Positions 18,086-27,599 are shown, numbered from the stretch's first letter. The stretch is DNA of 64,000 nucleotides from Clostridia bacterium UC5.1-1D10 (GCA_001304995.1 BBZU01000001.1:124001-188000), one strand, 5' to 3'. Made by a program: numbers and translations. The notes: generated by a model from the sequence alone, not told the origin.

Positions 18086-18574
18086 TTATACCGTTTTTCC
18101 TTCTGCTTCCATGATGTATTTCATGGCGATTTCCGCGCAGTCCCCGATCATCTGCATACAGTTTTTCTTCCGTGATTTCCCTTCGAAATCCCCGTGAGGA
18201 TCGGACAGCTCTTTGCAGATGAGTGTACCGAATTTTTCTTCCATTTCGTATACCATTCTGCCGGAAATATCATAAATTTCGTTCAGCTCGGCAATGCGTT
18301 CCGCCATGGATTCTTTTGCCAGAGGATGCTTTCTGCCTACCACGGCGGAAAGCGCCATGACCCCGCCAGTGATGGCGCCGCAGGTGTTTTTGGTGTGTCC
18401 CATACCGCCGCCAAAAACGGTGGCAAGGGCGATGACTTCCGGCGGCAGGTCAGAGCCGTGGATGTCCAGGAAAGACTGCATGACACATTCTGTGCAGTTC
18501 ATTCCCTGACGGAAATAGTTTTTCGCCTGATCCCGGGCCTGTTCCGGCAGTGTCAGTTCTTTTGTTTCTTCCAT
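18086..18574 (-). CDS. C_GCAxxG_C_C family redox protein
   Basis: The protein has 162 residues. It matches the C_GCAxxG_C_C family pattern: GMNCTECVMQSF (about 24-35), FGGGMGHTKNTCGAITGG (about 54-71), then conserved Cys in LICKEL (about 118) and KNCMQMIGDC (about 136-145). Family members are predicted metal- or redox-active proteins of anaerobes, often near oxidoreductases. The ATG follows GAAGGAGGAATGG. It is divergent from the PfkB kinase gene, and the 167-bp region between them must hold both promoters. Physiological role unknown. Confidence 0.85.
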   Translation of the reverse strand: MEETKELTLPEQARDQAKNYFRQGMNCTECVMQSFLDIHGSDLPPEVIALATVFGGGMGHTKNTCGAITGGVMALSAVVGRKHPLAKESMAERIAELNEIYDISGRMVYEMEEKFGTLICKELSDPHGDFEGKSRKKNCMQMIGDCAEIAMKYIMEAEGKTV

Positions 18575-18741
18575 AAAACCATTCCTCCTTCATTGTTTCC
18601 CGTTTTTTCCTGCTTCCAGTGTAGCATAAAGCGGGAGCGGAAAACAGAGGGAAAAATGCTGTTTCCTGGAAAATTTTGTGGTATCATAGAGAAATGAAAA
18701 AAAGAAAACGATTGTTTTTGCGATATGAGGAGGGTTTATCC

Positions 18742-19680
18742 ATGAATCAAACATTAGTCATCGGCTCCGCCGTGGTGGACGTCATTGTCCGGGTGGAACA
18801 TCTGCCTAAATGTGGCGAGGATGTCCACGTCAGCAGACAGAGCCGTTCTCTGGGGGGCTGCGCTTATCTGGTCAGCGATATTCTGCGGCATTTCGGTGCC
18901 CCTTACAGCCTTTGTACGGCAGTGGGCGGCGGCATGTACGGGGATTTCGTCTATGAACAGCTGAAAAAACGGGGCGTGCCCATTTATGTGCGGAAACCGG
19001 AGGAAGAAAATGGCTGCTGTTATTGTCTGGTAGAGGATGAAGGGGATGGTGAACGGAGCTTCATCGTGGATCATGGCATTGAATATACCTTCTATGAAAG
19101 CTATCTGGAAAACATTGACACAGATTCCATCGACAGCGTTTATATCTGTGGTCTGGAAATCGAGGAATACACCGGCTGGGAAATCATCCACTATCTGGAA
19201 AAACATCCGGAATATACGGTATATTTCGCTCCCGGCCCCCGTATCATGCGGATTCCCACAGACCGTGTGGAAAAACTCCTGTCCCTTGGGGTGATTTTGC
19301 ACCTGAATGAAGGGGAAAGCATGGCATTTACGGGAAAAGATACGGTGGAAGAAGCGGCAAAAGAAATCTTCCGCAGAACAGGAAGTCCTGTGGTCATCAC
19401 ATTGGGAGAAAAAGGCTCTCTGGCTTATGACGGCAAGGAGATTTTCTTTGCCCCTCCTGTGAAAACCTCCGTGGTGGATACCATCGGCGCAGGGGATTCC
19501 CACGCGGGCGCGGTGATTTCCACCCGTCGGTTTGGCTTGTCCTGGCAGGAAGCCATTACAGCGGCAAATTATGTTTCCGCGGCAGTGGTGGCAAAGGAAG
19601 GCGGTCAGCTGGAAGATGGGGATTTCGCGAAAGTGCTGGAAAGCCTGCCCAGTGACCTGCGGGAAAAAATGGGAAAATAA
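18742..19680 (+). CDS. PfkB-family carbohydrate/nucleoside kinase
   Basis: The protein has 312 residues. It has the ribokinase fold: N-terminal TLVIGSAVVDVIVRVEHLP, substrate-binding SRSLGGCAYLVSDIL (about 35-50), and the C-terminal PfkB signature DTIGAGDSHAGAVIS (about 250-265) with the anion hole and catalytic Asp. It phosphorylates a sugar or nucleoside hydroxyl with ATP. The exact substrate is not readable. The ATG at 18742 follows GAGGAGGG and precedes the first fold residue. It is a single gene, closed by a strong terminator. Confidence 0.88.
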   Translation: MNQTLVIGSAVVDVIVRVEHLPKCGEDVHVSRQSRSLGGCAYLVSDILRHFGAPYSLCTAVGGGMYGDFVYEQLKKRGVPIYVRKPEEENGCCYCLVEDEGDGERSFIVDHGIEYTFYESYLENIDTDSIDSVYICGLEIEEYTGWEIIHYLEKHPEYTVYFAPGPRIMRIPTDRVEKLLSLGVILHLNEGESMAFTGKDTVEEAAKEIFRRTGSPVVITLGEKGSLAYDGKEIFFAPPVKTSVVDTIGAGDSHAGAVISTRRFGLSWQEAITAANYVSAAVVAKEGGQLEDGDFAKVLESLPSDLREKMGK

Positions 19681-19683
19681 AAG

Positions 19684-19720
19684 AAAAAACCCCTCCTGTA
19701 TGAAAACAGAAGGGTTTTTT
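19684..19720. terminator. Bidirectional terminator between convergent genes
   Basis: The stem AAACCCCTCCTGT/ACAGAAGGGTTT is flanked by A and T tracts, between the PfkB gene and the DUF4177 gene. Confidence 0.85.
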
Positions 19721-19912
19721 TTATGCTTTTTCGTCTTTTTCAAAAATCAAGTCGATGTCTTTCAGTTTGCCGTAATCATTCATGTTGGTGGGGATAAAGC
19801 CCACATAACGCCAGCCTTTTGCGGCGTAATCGTTGATGATTTCCCGATGCTCCTCAGAAGCCGCACCGAATAGTTTTCCAATGTGGACAGATACGTATTC
19901 ATATTGTTTCAT
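19721..19912 (-). CDS. DUF4177 small protein
   Basis: The protein has 63 residues. It starts MKQYEYVSV, with a central GWRYVGFIPTNM and a C-terminal IDLIFEK. This is the compact alpha-beta pattern of DUF4177, in which a helix with INDYAAKGW precedes the second strand. The ATG has AAAGGAG at good spacing. It lies 18 bp downstream of the LysR gene on the same strand, so it could share its transcript. Function unknown. Confidence 0.75.
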   Translation of the reverse strand: MKQYEYVSVHIGKLFGAASEEHREIINDYAAKGWRYVGFIPTNMNDYGKLKDIDLIFEKDEKA

Positions 19913-19930
19913 GGCAAATCTCCTTTCTGT

Positions 19931-20821
19931 CTACTGTTTTACGATTTCCTGATGGCAGGCGGCAGCGTATTCCCGGCACAGATAGCAGAATGTGAGAAAG
20001 CTGTCCCCTTGGAATTTGTTCTTATGCCATACCAGACGCAGGGTGCGATCCAGTTTGCAGTCTGTCAGTGGGATTTCAAAAAGCCTGCCTGCGGCAATGG
20101 CATCGGCGGCCAAAAGGCGGCTGATGATGGTGACGCCCAGACCGGATTCCGCCGCTTGGAGCAGTGTTTGGGTGTTGCTGCATTCCCAGCGGATGTCGCA
20201 GGAAATGCCTTTTTCCGCCAAAATGCGGTCAGTCATTTCCCTTGTACCGCTGCCTTTTTCCCGCATGAGGAGGGGATAGGTCTGGCAGAGGTCGGCAAGG
20301 GTCATGGGCGGCGCAGCATGGGCGCAAACAGCAGTCAAACTGTCCGCCATGACGGGCAGCACCACCAAATCAGGATGGTGGACTTCCCCTTCCACAAAAC
20401 CGATGTCCAATGCTCCTTCCGCCAGTCTTTGTACGATGGTGCGGGTGTTTTCCACCTGTACGGAAGTGGGGATGTGTTTTTGCTCCTCCAATTGCCGCAG
20501 AATCTCCGGCAGGACACAGGTGCCCACAGTGAGGGTGGCGCCAATGCGGAGAATGGCGTGGTCACTGCTGTGACGAAGGGTGTATTCCATTTCGTGAAAC
20601 AGGGAAAGGAGTTCTCTGGCGTAGATGGTCAGCTGTCTGCCTTCGGGGGTGATGAAAAGCCGCTGGTTCAGCCGTTCAAAAAGCAGTACGTCATATTCCT
20701 CTTCCATTTCCCGTATGGCACCGCTGACGGTGGGCTGGGAGATGTAAAGCTGTTCGGCGGCTTTGCGCATGCTGCCTGTTTCGGCTACGGCAAGAAAAAT
20801 TTCCAGATGTCGCAGTGTCAT
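19931..20821 (-). CDS. LysR-family regulator divergent from the siroheme reductase operon
   Basis: The protein has 296 residues. The N-terminal helix-turn-helix is LEIFLAVAETGSMRKAAEQL with YISQPTVSGAIREMEEEY. A periplasmic-binding-protein-like effector domain follows (about 90-290; IRIGATLTVGT-like segment). The ATG at 20821 is chosen over 20839 because AGAGGA lies six bases upstream and the helix-turn-helix begins right after it. Divergent location suggests it controls the reductase/iron-transport operon. The relatives CysL and CysB respond to sulfur metabolites, but the effector here is not known. Confidence 0.88.
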   Translation of the reverse strand: MTLRHLEIFLAVAETGSMRKAAEQLYISQPTVSGAIREMEEEYDVLLFERLNQRLFITPEGRQLTIYARELLSLFHEMEYTLRHSSDHAILRIGATLTVGTCVLPEILRQLEEQKHIPTSVQVENTRTIVQRLAEGALDIGFVEGEVHHPDLVVLPVMADSLTAVCAHAAPPMTLADLCQTYPLLMREKGSGTREMTDRILAEKGISCDIRWECSNTQTLLQAAESGLGVTIISRLLAADAIAAGRLFEIPLTDCKLDRTLRLVWHKNKFQGDSFLTFCYLCREYAAACHQEIVKQ

Positions 20822-20852
20822 GTGGATTCCTCTTTTCATTTTTTACGTGATG

Positions 20853-20868
20853 ATAGGTTTTTCCCTAT
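20853..20868. promoter_or_regulatory. Candidate LysR operator
   Basis: The inverted repeat ATAGG-N6-CCTAT lies in the 163-bp divergent region. Related half sites are CATAGG at 20900 and AGGGATAACTAT at 20920-20931. A weak promoter with -10 TACAAT (20914-20919) and no good -35 faces the reductase gene, as expected if activation is needed. Confidence 0.45.
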
Positions 20869-20984
20869 GGGTTTCTTTTTATTTTCCTAGTATACAACAC
20901 ATAGGCCCGATGGTACAATAGGGATAACTATGCAGGTGTCTGCAAAAAGAGGGATTATGTGTAGAAGAAAGAAGGAGAATGTTT

Positions 20985-21924
20985 ATGGCAAAATTAAGTC
21001 AGGATGATATCAAGAACGTAAAAGGACAGGGCTTTTTGATTAACAGAGGCACAGAGATGTTTTCTGGCCGTGTACTGCCCGGCAACGGCGTATTCACCGC
21101 AAAAGAAATGATGAAGATTGCGGAATGTGCGGAAAAATTCGGCAACGGCAAAATCACCATGACCAGCCGTCTGGCAGTGGAACTGCCCGGCATTCATTTT
21201 GATGACATCGAACCCGCCAAGGCTTTTCTGGCGGAAGAAGGTCTGCTGTTCGGCGGTACAGGGGCGAAAATCCGTCCTGTGGCAGCATGCAAAGGCACCA
21301 CTTGCGTATACGGCAACTTCGACACACAGGGCTTAGCACAGGAAATCCATGACAAATATTATATTGGCTGGAGAGAAGTGAAACTGCCTCATAAATTCAA
21401 AATCGCCGTAGGCGGCTGTCCCAACAGCTGTATGAAACCCAGCCTCAACGACTTCGGCGTGGAAGGTCACCGGGTTCCTCAGTACGACGTGGAAAAATGC
21501 AGAGGCTGCAAAAAATGTATGGTAGAAGTAAACTGTCCCATGAAAGCGGCAAAAGTCGTTGACGGCAAAATGCACATCGACCCCAATCTGTGCTCTGCCT
21601 GCGGCGTATGCAGCACAGGGAAATGTCCTTTCGGCGCAGTAGCAAAACATGACAAAGAAGTTTACAAAATCTTCGTAGGCGGCACATGGGGCAAAAAGAC
21701 CCGTATGGGCACTGCATTGAGCCGTTTTGTGGAAAAAGAAGAAATCTTCCCTCTGCTGGAAAAAACCATGCTGTGGTTCAAAGAAAAACGCTTATCAGAA
21801 AGAACGTCTGGGCGCAGCCATTGACCGTATTGGCGTGGATAAAATGGAAGAAGCACTGTTCGGCGATGACCTGCTGAACCGTAAGGAAGAAATTCTGGCA
21901 GCGCCTGTAAAGGAGAGAGCATAA
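20985..21924 (+). CDS. Siroheme/4Fe-4S sulfite or nitrite reductase-type protein with ferredoxin domain, one frameshift
   Basis: About 312 residues after repair. The N-terminal half is the sulfite/nitrite reductase ferredoxin-like half-domain (GNGVFTAKEM, TMTSRLAVELPGI). The siroheme-4Fe4S cluster motif follows: CKGTTC (about 103-108) and GGCPNSCMKP (about 142-151). A two-cluster ferredoxin follows (CRGCKKCMVEVNCP and CSACGVCSTGKCP, about 174-215). An extra A in 21784-21788 breaks the frame; removing it restores KENAYQKERLGAAIDRIG and the end PVKERA. It is similar to AsrC and other small anaerobic siroheme reductases that reduce sulfite or nitrite. No asrA/asrB electron-input genes are present. 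It ends 1 bp before the iron-type binding protein gene. Confidence 0.85.
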
Positions 21925-21925
21925 C

Positions 21926-22915
21926 ATGAAATTCACACTTCGCAGAATATTGGCAGCAGCCCTTTCCCTGACACTGTTGGGTGGCACATTGGCAGGCTGC
22001 GGCAAAGAAGATACCACCAAGGAATCCGAAGCGGCGGAAACAGCTGTGCAGGGTGTTACATTCACAGACGCGCTGGGTACGGAAGTACAGATTGAAAGCT
22101 GGGATACGGTGGTTTCCCTCTATGGCTCCTTTGCGGAAACATGGACACTGGCTGGCGGCAAACTGGCTGGTGTCACAGAAGATGCCATTGAGGAGAGGAA
22201 TATGGAACTGGGTGAGGATGTTGCCATGATTGGCAGCGTGAAAAGTCCTTCTCTGGAATCCATTCTGGCGGTAAACCCTGATTTTGTAATTCTGTCTGCG
22301 GACATTGCCACACAGGTGGACATGCAGCAGGCTTTGACAGAAGCAGGCATCCCCCACGCTTATTTCCGTGTGGATACTTTTGAGGATTATCTGTCCATGC
22401 TGGAACTGTTCTGCCAGATGACAGGCCGCAGTGACCTGTATGAACAGAACGGCGCTCTGGTGGAACAGAAAATCACAAAAATCAAAGAACTGACCGCAGG
22501 GGAAGAAGGCCCCACAGGTCTTTTGATCCGTGCCTTCTCCACAGGGGCAAAAGCCAAAGGCGCTGATAACCAGACAGGCTATATCATGGAAGACCTGGGC
22601 GTGGATAACATCGTTGCCCGCCATGAATCCCTGCTGGAAGATCTGAGCATTGAGGAAATTATCACAGAAGACCCTGATTTTATATTCATCACCACCATGG
22701 GTGCGGAAGATGCTGCCCTTGCGGCACTGGAAAGCGGCATCATGTCCAACCCTGCATGGGAAGGCCTCACAGCGGTACAGCAGGACAGATGCTATGTACT
22801 GCCCAAAGACCTGTTCCACTATAAACCAAACGCACGCTGGGCAGAAAGTTATGCCTATATGGCAAAACTGCTCTATCCAGAATTAGCAGAGGATATTGAT
22901 GCGATCATGGCATAA
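21926..22915 (+). CDS. Iron-type ABC transporter substrate-binding lipoprotein
   Basis: The protein has 329 residues. The lipoprotein signal has lipobox LAGC (GGTLAGCGKE, Cys about 25). A class III periplasmic-binding fold follows: VVSLYGSFAETWTLAGGKLAGV, MIGSVKSPSLESILAVNPDFVI, a long linking helix, then a C-terminal lobe (DPDFIFITTMG, WEGLTAVQQDRCYVLP). The family (FecB/BtuF/FhuD) binds ferric siderophores, heme or corrinoids. The ATG follows AAAGGAGAGAG and is 1 bp after the reductase stop. Co-transcription with a siroheme protein favours iron or a tetrapyrrole as ligand, by inference only. Confidence 0.87.
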   Translation: MKFTLRRILAAALSLTLLGGTLAGCGKEDTTKESEAAETAVQGVTFTDALGTEVQIESWDTVVSLYGSFAETWTLAGGKLAGVTEDAIEERNMELGEDVAMIGSVKSPSLESILAVNPDFVILSADIATQVDMQQALTEAGIPHAYFRVDTFEDYLSMLELFCQMTGRSDLYEQNGALVEQKITKIKELTAGEEGPTGLLIRAFSTGAKAKGADNQTGYIMEDLGVDNIVARHESLLEDLSIEEIITEDPDFIFITTMGAEDAALAALESGIMSNPAWEGLTAVQQDRCYVLPKDLFHYKPNARWAESYAYMAKLLYPELAEDIDAIMA

Positions 22916-23899
22916 GGGAGCTTTTCTCCTGATATTATTGCTGTGTTGTCTGGCTGGGGCAGTTTGCCTCAGCCTTTTTACAGGTTCCAGCAGTCTGTCC
23001 CTGGGGGAACTGTATCACGCCCTGCAAGCGGGGGATAAAACAGATACCACATACCGCATCTTCCTGTATGTGCGTCTGCCACGAACATTGGCGGCTATTT
23101 TTGCGGGAGCTGCCCTTGCTGTCAGCGGCGCCATCATTCAGGCGGTGCTGAATAACTCCCTTGCCAGCCCGAACATCATCGGTGTCAACTCCGGCGCGGG
23201 TTTCTGCGCCCTTTTGGCGGCGTCTTTGGCACCGACGGCGTGGGCGGCAGTACCCTTGGCGGCTTTTGTGGGGGCTCTTGCCACCAGTCTGTTCATTTAC
23301 GCTTTGGCGGCAAAAACAGGGGCATCCCGTATCACTTTGGTATTGGCTGGTGTGGCTGTCAGCAGTATATTATCCGCAGGTATTGACGTTCTTACCATAC
23401 TGTTTCCTGATGATGTGGTTGGGGCAACGGGCTTCATGGTGGGCAGTTTTGCCGGCGTGACCATGACGGCGCTGAAACCTGCGGCAGTGCTTATTGTTAT
23501 TGGTCTGGTGTTGGCGCTGGTGTTCAGCTATGACCTGAATGTCCTTTCTTTGGGGGAAGAAATCGCCGCCAGCCTTGGCATGCGCGTAGCAGTGGTGCGA
23601 TTTTTGTTTATCGTCATTGCGTCCCTGTTGGCAGGTTCTGCCGTTAGTTTCGCGGGGCTTCTGGGCTTCATTGGGCTCATTGTGCCTCATATCTGCCGCA
23701 GATTTGCGGGAGGAGATAACCGTCTGGTCATTCCCTGCGCGGCACTGTTGGGAGCGGTCTTTGCGTTGGTCTGCGACGCTTTGGGCAATGGGTATTTGCG
23801 CCCTTTGAACTGCCTGTGGGTATCATATTGGCACTCTTGGGCGGCCCGTTCTTCCTGTTCCTGCTTTTGAAAGGCGGAAGGGGGAAAATCTATGACTGA
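22899..23899 (+). CDS. FecCD-family ABC transporter permease, one frameshift
   Basis: About 333 residues after repair. It is a highly hydrophobic FecCD/BtuC-type permease with about ten helices. Diagnostic stretches are RLPRTLAAIFAGAALAVSG, NNSLASPNIIGVNSGAGF, LGLIGLIVPHICR-like (GFIGLIVPHICRRFAGGDN) and the end LPVGIILALLGGPFFLFLLL. A missing T at 23804-23806 breaks the frame just before that last segment. The ATG at 22899 (AGAGGA upstream) overlaps the binding-protein gene by 17 bp. Together with its neighbours it forms a complete importer. Confidence 0.87.
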
Positions 23900-24661
23900 A
23901 TGGGTACTGACATTTTCTCGTGTTGCCACAGGCTATGGCAGCAAAAAATACTGGAGGACATTTCCTTGGACGTGAAAAAGGGGGAAATCCTCACACTGGC
24001 AGGGCCAAATGGCTGCGGTAAATCCACATTGCTGAAGGCTGCCGCCAGACAGCTGCCTTTGATGGCGGGAGAAATCATGCTCTTTGGCAGAAAACTGGAT
24101 GATTTTTCCCAGAAAGAATTGGCAAAACAGGCGGCGCTCCTGCCCCAGAGCCGCGGCATTCCGGGGATTCCCGTGGAACAGCTGGTGCTTCACGGCAGAT
24201 TTCCTTATCTGGGACTTTCCAGACGTCCTGGCAGAGAGGATAAAGAAAAGGTAGCGGAAGCCATGGAATTGGCAGGGGTGGCAGATATGCGCCATCGGGA
24301 TTTGCGTTCCCTTTCCGGCGGCGAGCGGCAGAAAGCCTACCTGGCTATGGTCGTTGCACAGGATACAGATTTGATTTTCTTGGATGAGCCGACCACCTAT
24401 CTGGACATCGGCAAGCAGTTTGAGATTTTAGAGCTCATCCGCAGACTGAACCGCGAGGGCAAAACCATCGTCATGGTGCTTCATGACCTTGCCCATGCTC
24501 TCACTTATAGCCACCGCATTGCGGTTATGGAAAAAGGATGTCTTTTGGCGGTGCAGCAGCCGGAAGAATTGTTCAAAAGTGGACTTCTCAACGACGTTTT
24601 TCGGCGTAGAGGGCCACTGGGCGGCGGAAGAAAAAACATATTATTTCACGCCCCATCATAA
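23892..24661 (+). CDS. Iron-type ABC transporter ATPase (FecE family), one frameshift
   Basis: About 256 residues after repair. It contains Walker A GPNGCGKST (about 38-46), Q-loop LPQSRGIPG, signature LSGGERQKAYLAM (about 135), Walker B LIFLDEPTTYLD and the switch His in MVLHDLAHAL. The N-terminus is broken by a missing A in 23943-23948; repair joins MTEWVLTFSRVATGYG to ILEDISLDVKKGE. The ATG at 23892 overlaps the permease stop and has AAGGGGG upstream. It energises the adjacent permease and binding protein. Confidence 0.88.
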
Positions 24662-24766
24662 ATGAGAAAAAAGCACGGAGTCGAAAGGATTTCGTGCTTT
24701 TTCTGGATTTGCGGCGGATTTTGCCGTACAATGGAAGCAGATTTACAGAGAACGGAGGAAAAAGTT

Positions 24767-25135
24767 ATGACAGAAGTGGTAGCGGCCCTCATTTGGGATG
24801 GTGACCGTTTTTTGATTTGCCAGCGTCCTGCCCATAAGGCAAGGGGACTGCTGTGGGAATTTGTAGGCGGCAAAGTGGAGCCGGGAGAAACAAAGGAAGA
24901 TGCCCTCATCCGGGAATGTCGGGAAGAACTGGACATTACCCTTTCCGTAGGGGATGTGTTCATGGAAGTGACCCACGAATATCCTGACCTGACGGTGCAT
25001 CTGACACTGTTCCATGCCAGAATCGCCGCAGGCGTTCCAAAGAAACTGGAGCATGTGGACTTGCAGTGGATCACCTCGGCGGAAATCGAGAAGTTTGATT
25101 TCTGCCCTGCCGATGAGGAGATTTGGAACGGCTGA
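24767..25135 (+). CDS. Nudix hydrolase (MutT/8-oxo-dGTPase type)
   Basis: The protein has 122 residues. A full Nudix box, GKVEPGETKEDALIRECREE, lies at about residues 36-55, where the Glu residues bind the metal. The N-terminus (VVAALIWDGDRFLICQRP) is typical of MutT-like proteins that cleanse oxidised nucleotides or related pyrophosphates. The ATG at 24767 follows ACGGAGG. It lies 105 bp after the ABC operon on the same strand; a hairpin with loop AATGAG around 24655-24700 (CGTGCTTTTT) may separate them. Repeat copy B begins 16 bp after the stop. Confidence 0.9.
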   Translation: MTEVVAALIWDGDRFLICQRPAHKARGLLWEFVGGKVEPGETKEDALIRECREELDITLSVGDVFMEVTHEYPDLTVHLTLFHARIAAGVPKKLEHVDLQWITSAEIEKFDFCPADEEIWNG

Positions 25136-25150
25136 AAAAGGGGAGCGATG

Positions 25151-25327
25151 AAGCAACTTCCCCTTAAGAAAACATTGGTTTTCCTCTTCCTTGATTTCTT
25201 AAGGGGAATTGCGACGGCTGTCTTCATAAGAAAACATATCCGATAAAATCTCATTAGAAATAAGAAAGCTGAAATCCTCTATATGATAAGGATTTCAGCT
25301 TTCTTTGTTTTCTTATGAAGATGCCCC
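25151..25327 (+). repeat. Structured intergenic repeat, copy B (most complete)
   Basis: The left hairpin is CCCCTTAAGAAA/TTTCTTAAGGGG. It is followed by the conserved GAATTGCGACGGCTGTC, an inverted pair TCTTCATAAGAAAAC ... GTTTTCTTATGAAGA, and inside it the hairpin GCTGAAATCC/GGATTTCAGC. This is the only copy whose right end faces a gene start (ATG at 25332, 4 bp away) rather than a gene end. Confidence 0.88.
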
Positions 25328-25331
25328 AAAT

Positions 25332-25916
25332 ATGGAACGGGAAAAACAAGAACAGATTTGTCAGCAGCTGCGTATGTTGGCAGAGGGACGACATCCTTTG
25401 ACCGGGGAAGAACTGCCCCTCACAGGTGCTTTTGCAGATGCCGCGGTTTTGCGGACTTTGACACAGGCTTCTCACTGTCTGCGGGATTTATTGGAACAGG
25501 AAACGCCTGCGCCTGCCCGCAGAGCCAAACGGGAGAGAAGAGGAAAATTCTGCATCACTTCTTACCAGCTTTCCGGGATTTTGCCCTTGCCGGAAGCGGC
25601 AGGCATCACAGCCTTTGTATCAGCGGTAGAGGAACAGATGGGCAGGGACTGCGGCAGACTTTCTCCCACAGCTGTGACAAAAGGGCTGGAGGAAAGGGGA
25701 TTTTTGCTGACGCGAACCAAGGAGGATGGCAGAAAACAAAAAGTTCCTACCAAAGAAGGGGAAGCCTTAGGTATTTATATGGAAGAACGCCATGGTTATC
25801 GGGGCGCATACGAAGCGGTGCTTTATACGCCGAAAGTCCAGCTTTATATTCTGAATCATCTGGGGGACTTAGTGCCCGGCGCGGTTATGGAGGAAGATGA
25901 TTTCACCTTTTCATAA
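25332..25916 (+). CDS. Conserved-looking hypothetical protein
   Basis: The protein has 194 residues. The N-terminus is ICQQLRMLAEGRHPLTGEELP. A basic linker (PARRAKRERRGKF) is followed by a C-terminal region resembling a small winged helix (LSPTAVTKGLEERGFLLTRTKEDGRKQKVPTK). I do not recognise the family. The first ATG is 25332, but only weak GAAG precedes it, because repeat copy B ends 4 bp upstream. An in-frame TTG at 25305 inside the repeat would add MFSYEDAPN. The coding bias and length support a real gene. A bidirectional terminator follows. Confidence 0.55.
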   Translation: MEREKQEQICQQLRMLAEGRHPLTGEELPLTGAFADAAVLRTLTQASHCLRDLLEQETPAPARRAKRERRGKFCITSYQLSGILPLPEAAGITAFVSAVEEQMGRDCGRLSPTAVTKGLEERGFLLTRTKEDGRKQKVPTKEGEALGIYMEERHGYRGAYEAVLYTPKVQLYILNHLGDLVPGAVMEEDDFTFS

Positions 25917-25930
25917 CAGTTTTGACAATC

Positions 25931-25964
25931 AAAAAAGGAGCATCCGAAAGGATACTCCTTTTTT
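25931..25964. terminator. Bidirectional terminator between convergent genes
   Basis: The stem AAAAAAGGAG..ATCC/GGAT..CTCCTTTTTT has a GAAA loop. It serves the unknown gene (plus) and cstA copy 1 (minus). Confidence 0.88.
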
Positions 25965-26001
25965 CATGTTGACAATTTCTTAAATAAGTGGAAACAGAAT
26001 C

Positions 26002-27487
26002 TTATTCTTCTGTATGGCTTGCTGCGTATTTCTTACCTGCGCGAGGTACCAGGATCAGGTACAGCAGAGCGATAACACCGCCGATTACATAGGAAACGTT
26101 CAGAGGCAGGTTAAAGCCGATAGAAGCGTTCAGCAGGAAAGAAGAAATGATGAAGATGTAGAATGTACCAGGCAGCAGAGAGATCAGGAATGCGTATTTA
26201 GGCGTACCTTTCTTTGCACACAGGTAAACTGTGATTGCTGCGAAAGCGAATACTGCGATTGTCTGGTTAGCCCATGCGAAGTATCTCCACAGGATGTTGA
26301 AGCCCTCTGCGTTCAGTTTCGCGAATACCAGGATTGCGATAACGGGGATGAACAGACCGATTGTTACCATGATACGGTTTTTCTTTTCTTTCTGGCTGAT
26401 GTGCAGGTAGTCAGCAACCATCAGACGGCAGGAACGCAGTGCAGTATCACCGGAAGTGATAGGCAGTACGATAACGCCCAGGATTGCGATCAGACCACCA
26501 ACGGGGCCCAGCAGGTCTTTTGCAACTTCACCAACAACGCCTGTTGCGCCGCTCAGAGAGCCTTTGTTGTAGATACCCATAGCAGCTGCAGCCCAGATCA
26601 TAGCGATCAGACCTTCCAGAATCATCATCCAGTAGAATGTGAAACAGCCTTCTTTTTCGGAAGTAATGCTGCGACCGATCAGTGTGCACTGTGTGGAGTG
26701 GAAACCGGATGTGATACCACATGCAACAGTTACGAAGAATACAGGGAAGAAGGATGTACCAGCGCCTGTATTACCAGCTGCATCCCACAGAGGGTACAGA
26801 CCGAATACGCCATTCCAGCCGTTGGAGAAGTCGATGTTCATCAGTTCATAACCTTTGAAGAAGATACCGAAGAATACACCAACTGCGGACAGCAGCAGGA
26901 TAGCACCGAAGATAGGGTAGATTCTACCGATGATTTTGTCGATAGGGAACAGTGTTGCGATCAGGTAGTATGCCAGGATTACGCCGTAGATTACCCATGT
27001 ACCTACGGAAACGCCTTCGATACCAACGATCTGGTTCGCAAACAGGTCACCAGGTGTGTAAGTAAATACAGCACCAACCAGCAGCATCAGGATGCACAGG
27101 AAGATGTTGTAAACCTGGAATGTTTTGCCGCCCAGGAATTTACGAACGATACCAGGCATCTGTGCGCCGTCCTGACGCAGAGACATCATACCGCTCAGGT
27201 AGTCGTGAACAGCACCGCTGATTACACAGCCGATAGGGATAGTGATGAATGCGATGGGCCCGAACAGAATACCCTGGATGGGGCCAAAGATAGGGCCGGT
27301 ACCTGCGATGTTCAGCAGGTTGATCAGGGCGTTTTTTGAATTTGCTCATAGGAACGAAGTCCACGCCGTCCTGATTTTTGATGGCGGGTGTCTGTCTGTC
27401 ATCGGGTCTGAAAATGTTTTCTACAAATTTCCCGTACAGCGCACCGCCGACAAGTAAGATTACAAGTCCGATTATAAATGTTGTCAT
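26002..27487 (-). CDS. cstA: CstA-family carbon starvation protein/pyruvate-peptide transporter, copy 1, one frameshift
   Basis: About 494 residues after repair. It is a multi-helix CstA transporter: MTTFIIGLVILLVGGALYG at the start, the DRQTPA motif, GPIFGPIQGILFGP, the conserved GAVHDYLSGMMSLRQDG, then GFHSTQCTLIGRS. An extra T in 27332-27337 breaks the frame; the neighbouring copy has five T at the same place, which proves the indel. CstA proteins import pyruvate or peptides under carbon limitation. The ATG follows GAGAGGAGG. Its own promoter (27571-27599) lies 84 bp upstream, so it is transcribed separately from copy 2. Confidence 0.9.
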
Positions 27488-27570
27488 AATGAATAATACC
27501 TCCTCTCCGAACTTGTGAAAAAAATGTTTTTTCTGGGAAATGAAGTTTCATCTCCCAAAAACCACATCCA

Positions 27571-27599
27571 ATTATAATGAGATACAACTTTATTTACAA
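27571..27599 (-). promoter_or_regulatory. Promoter of cstA copy 1
   Basis: On the minus strand, TTGTAA and TATAAT are separated by 17 bp, with the -10 at 27571-27576. Confidence 0.65.
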
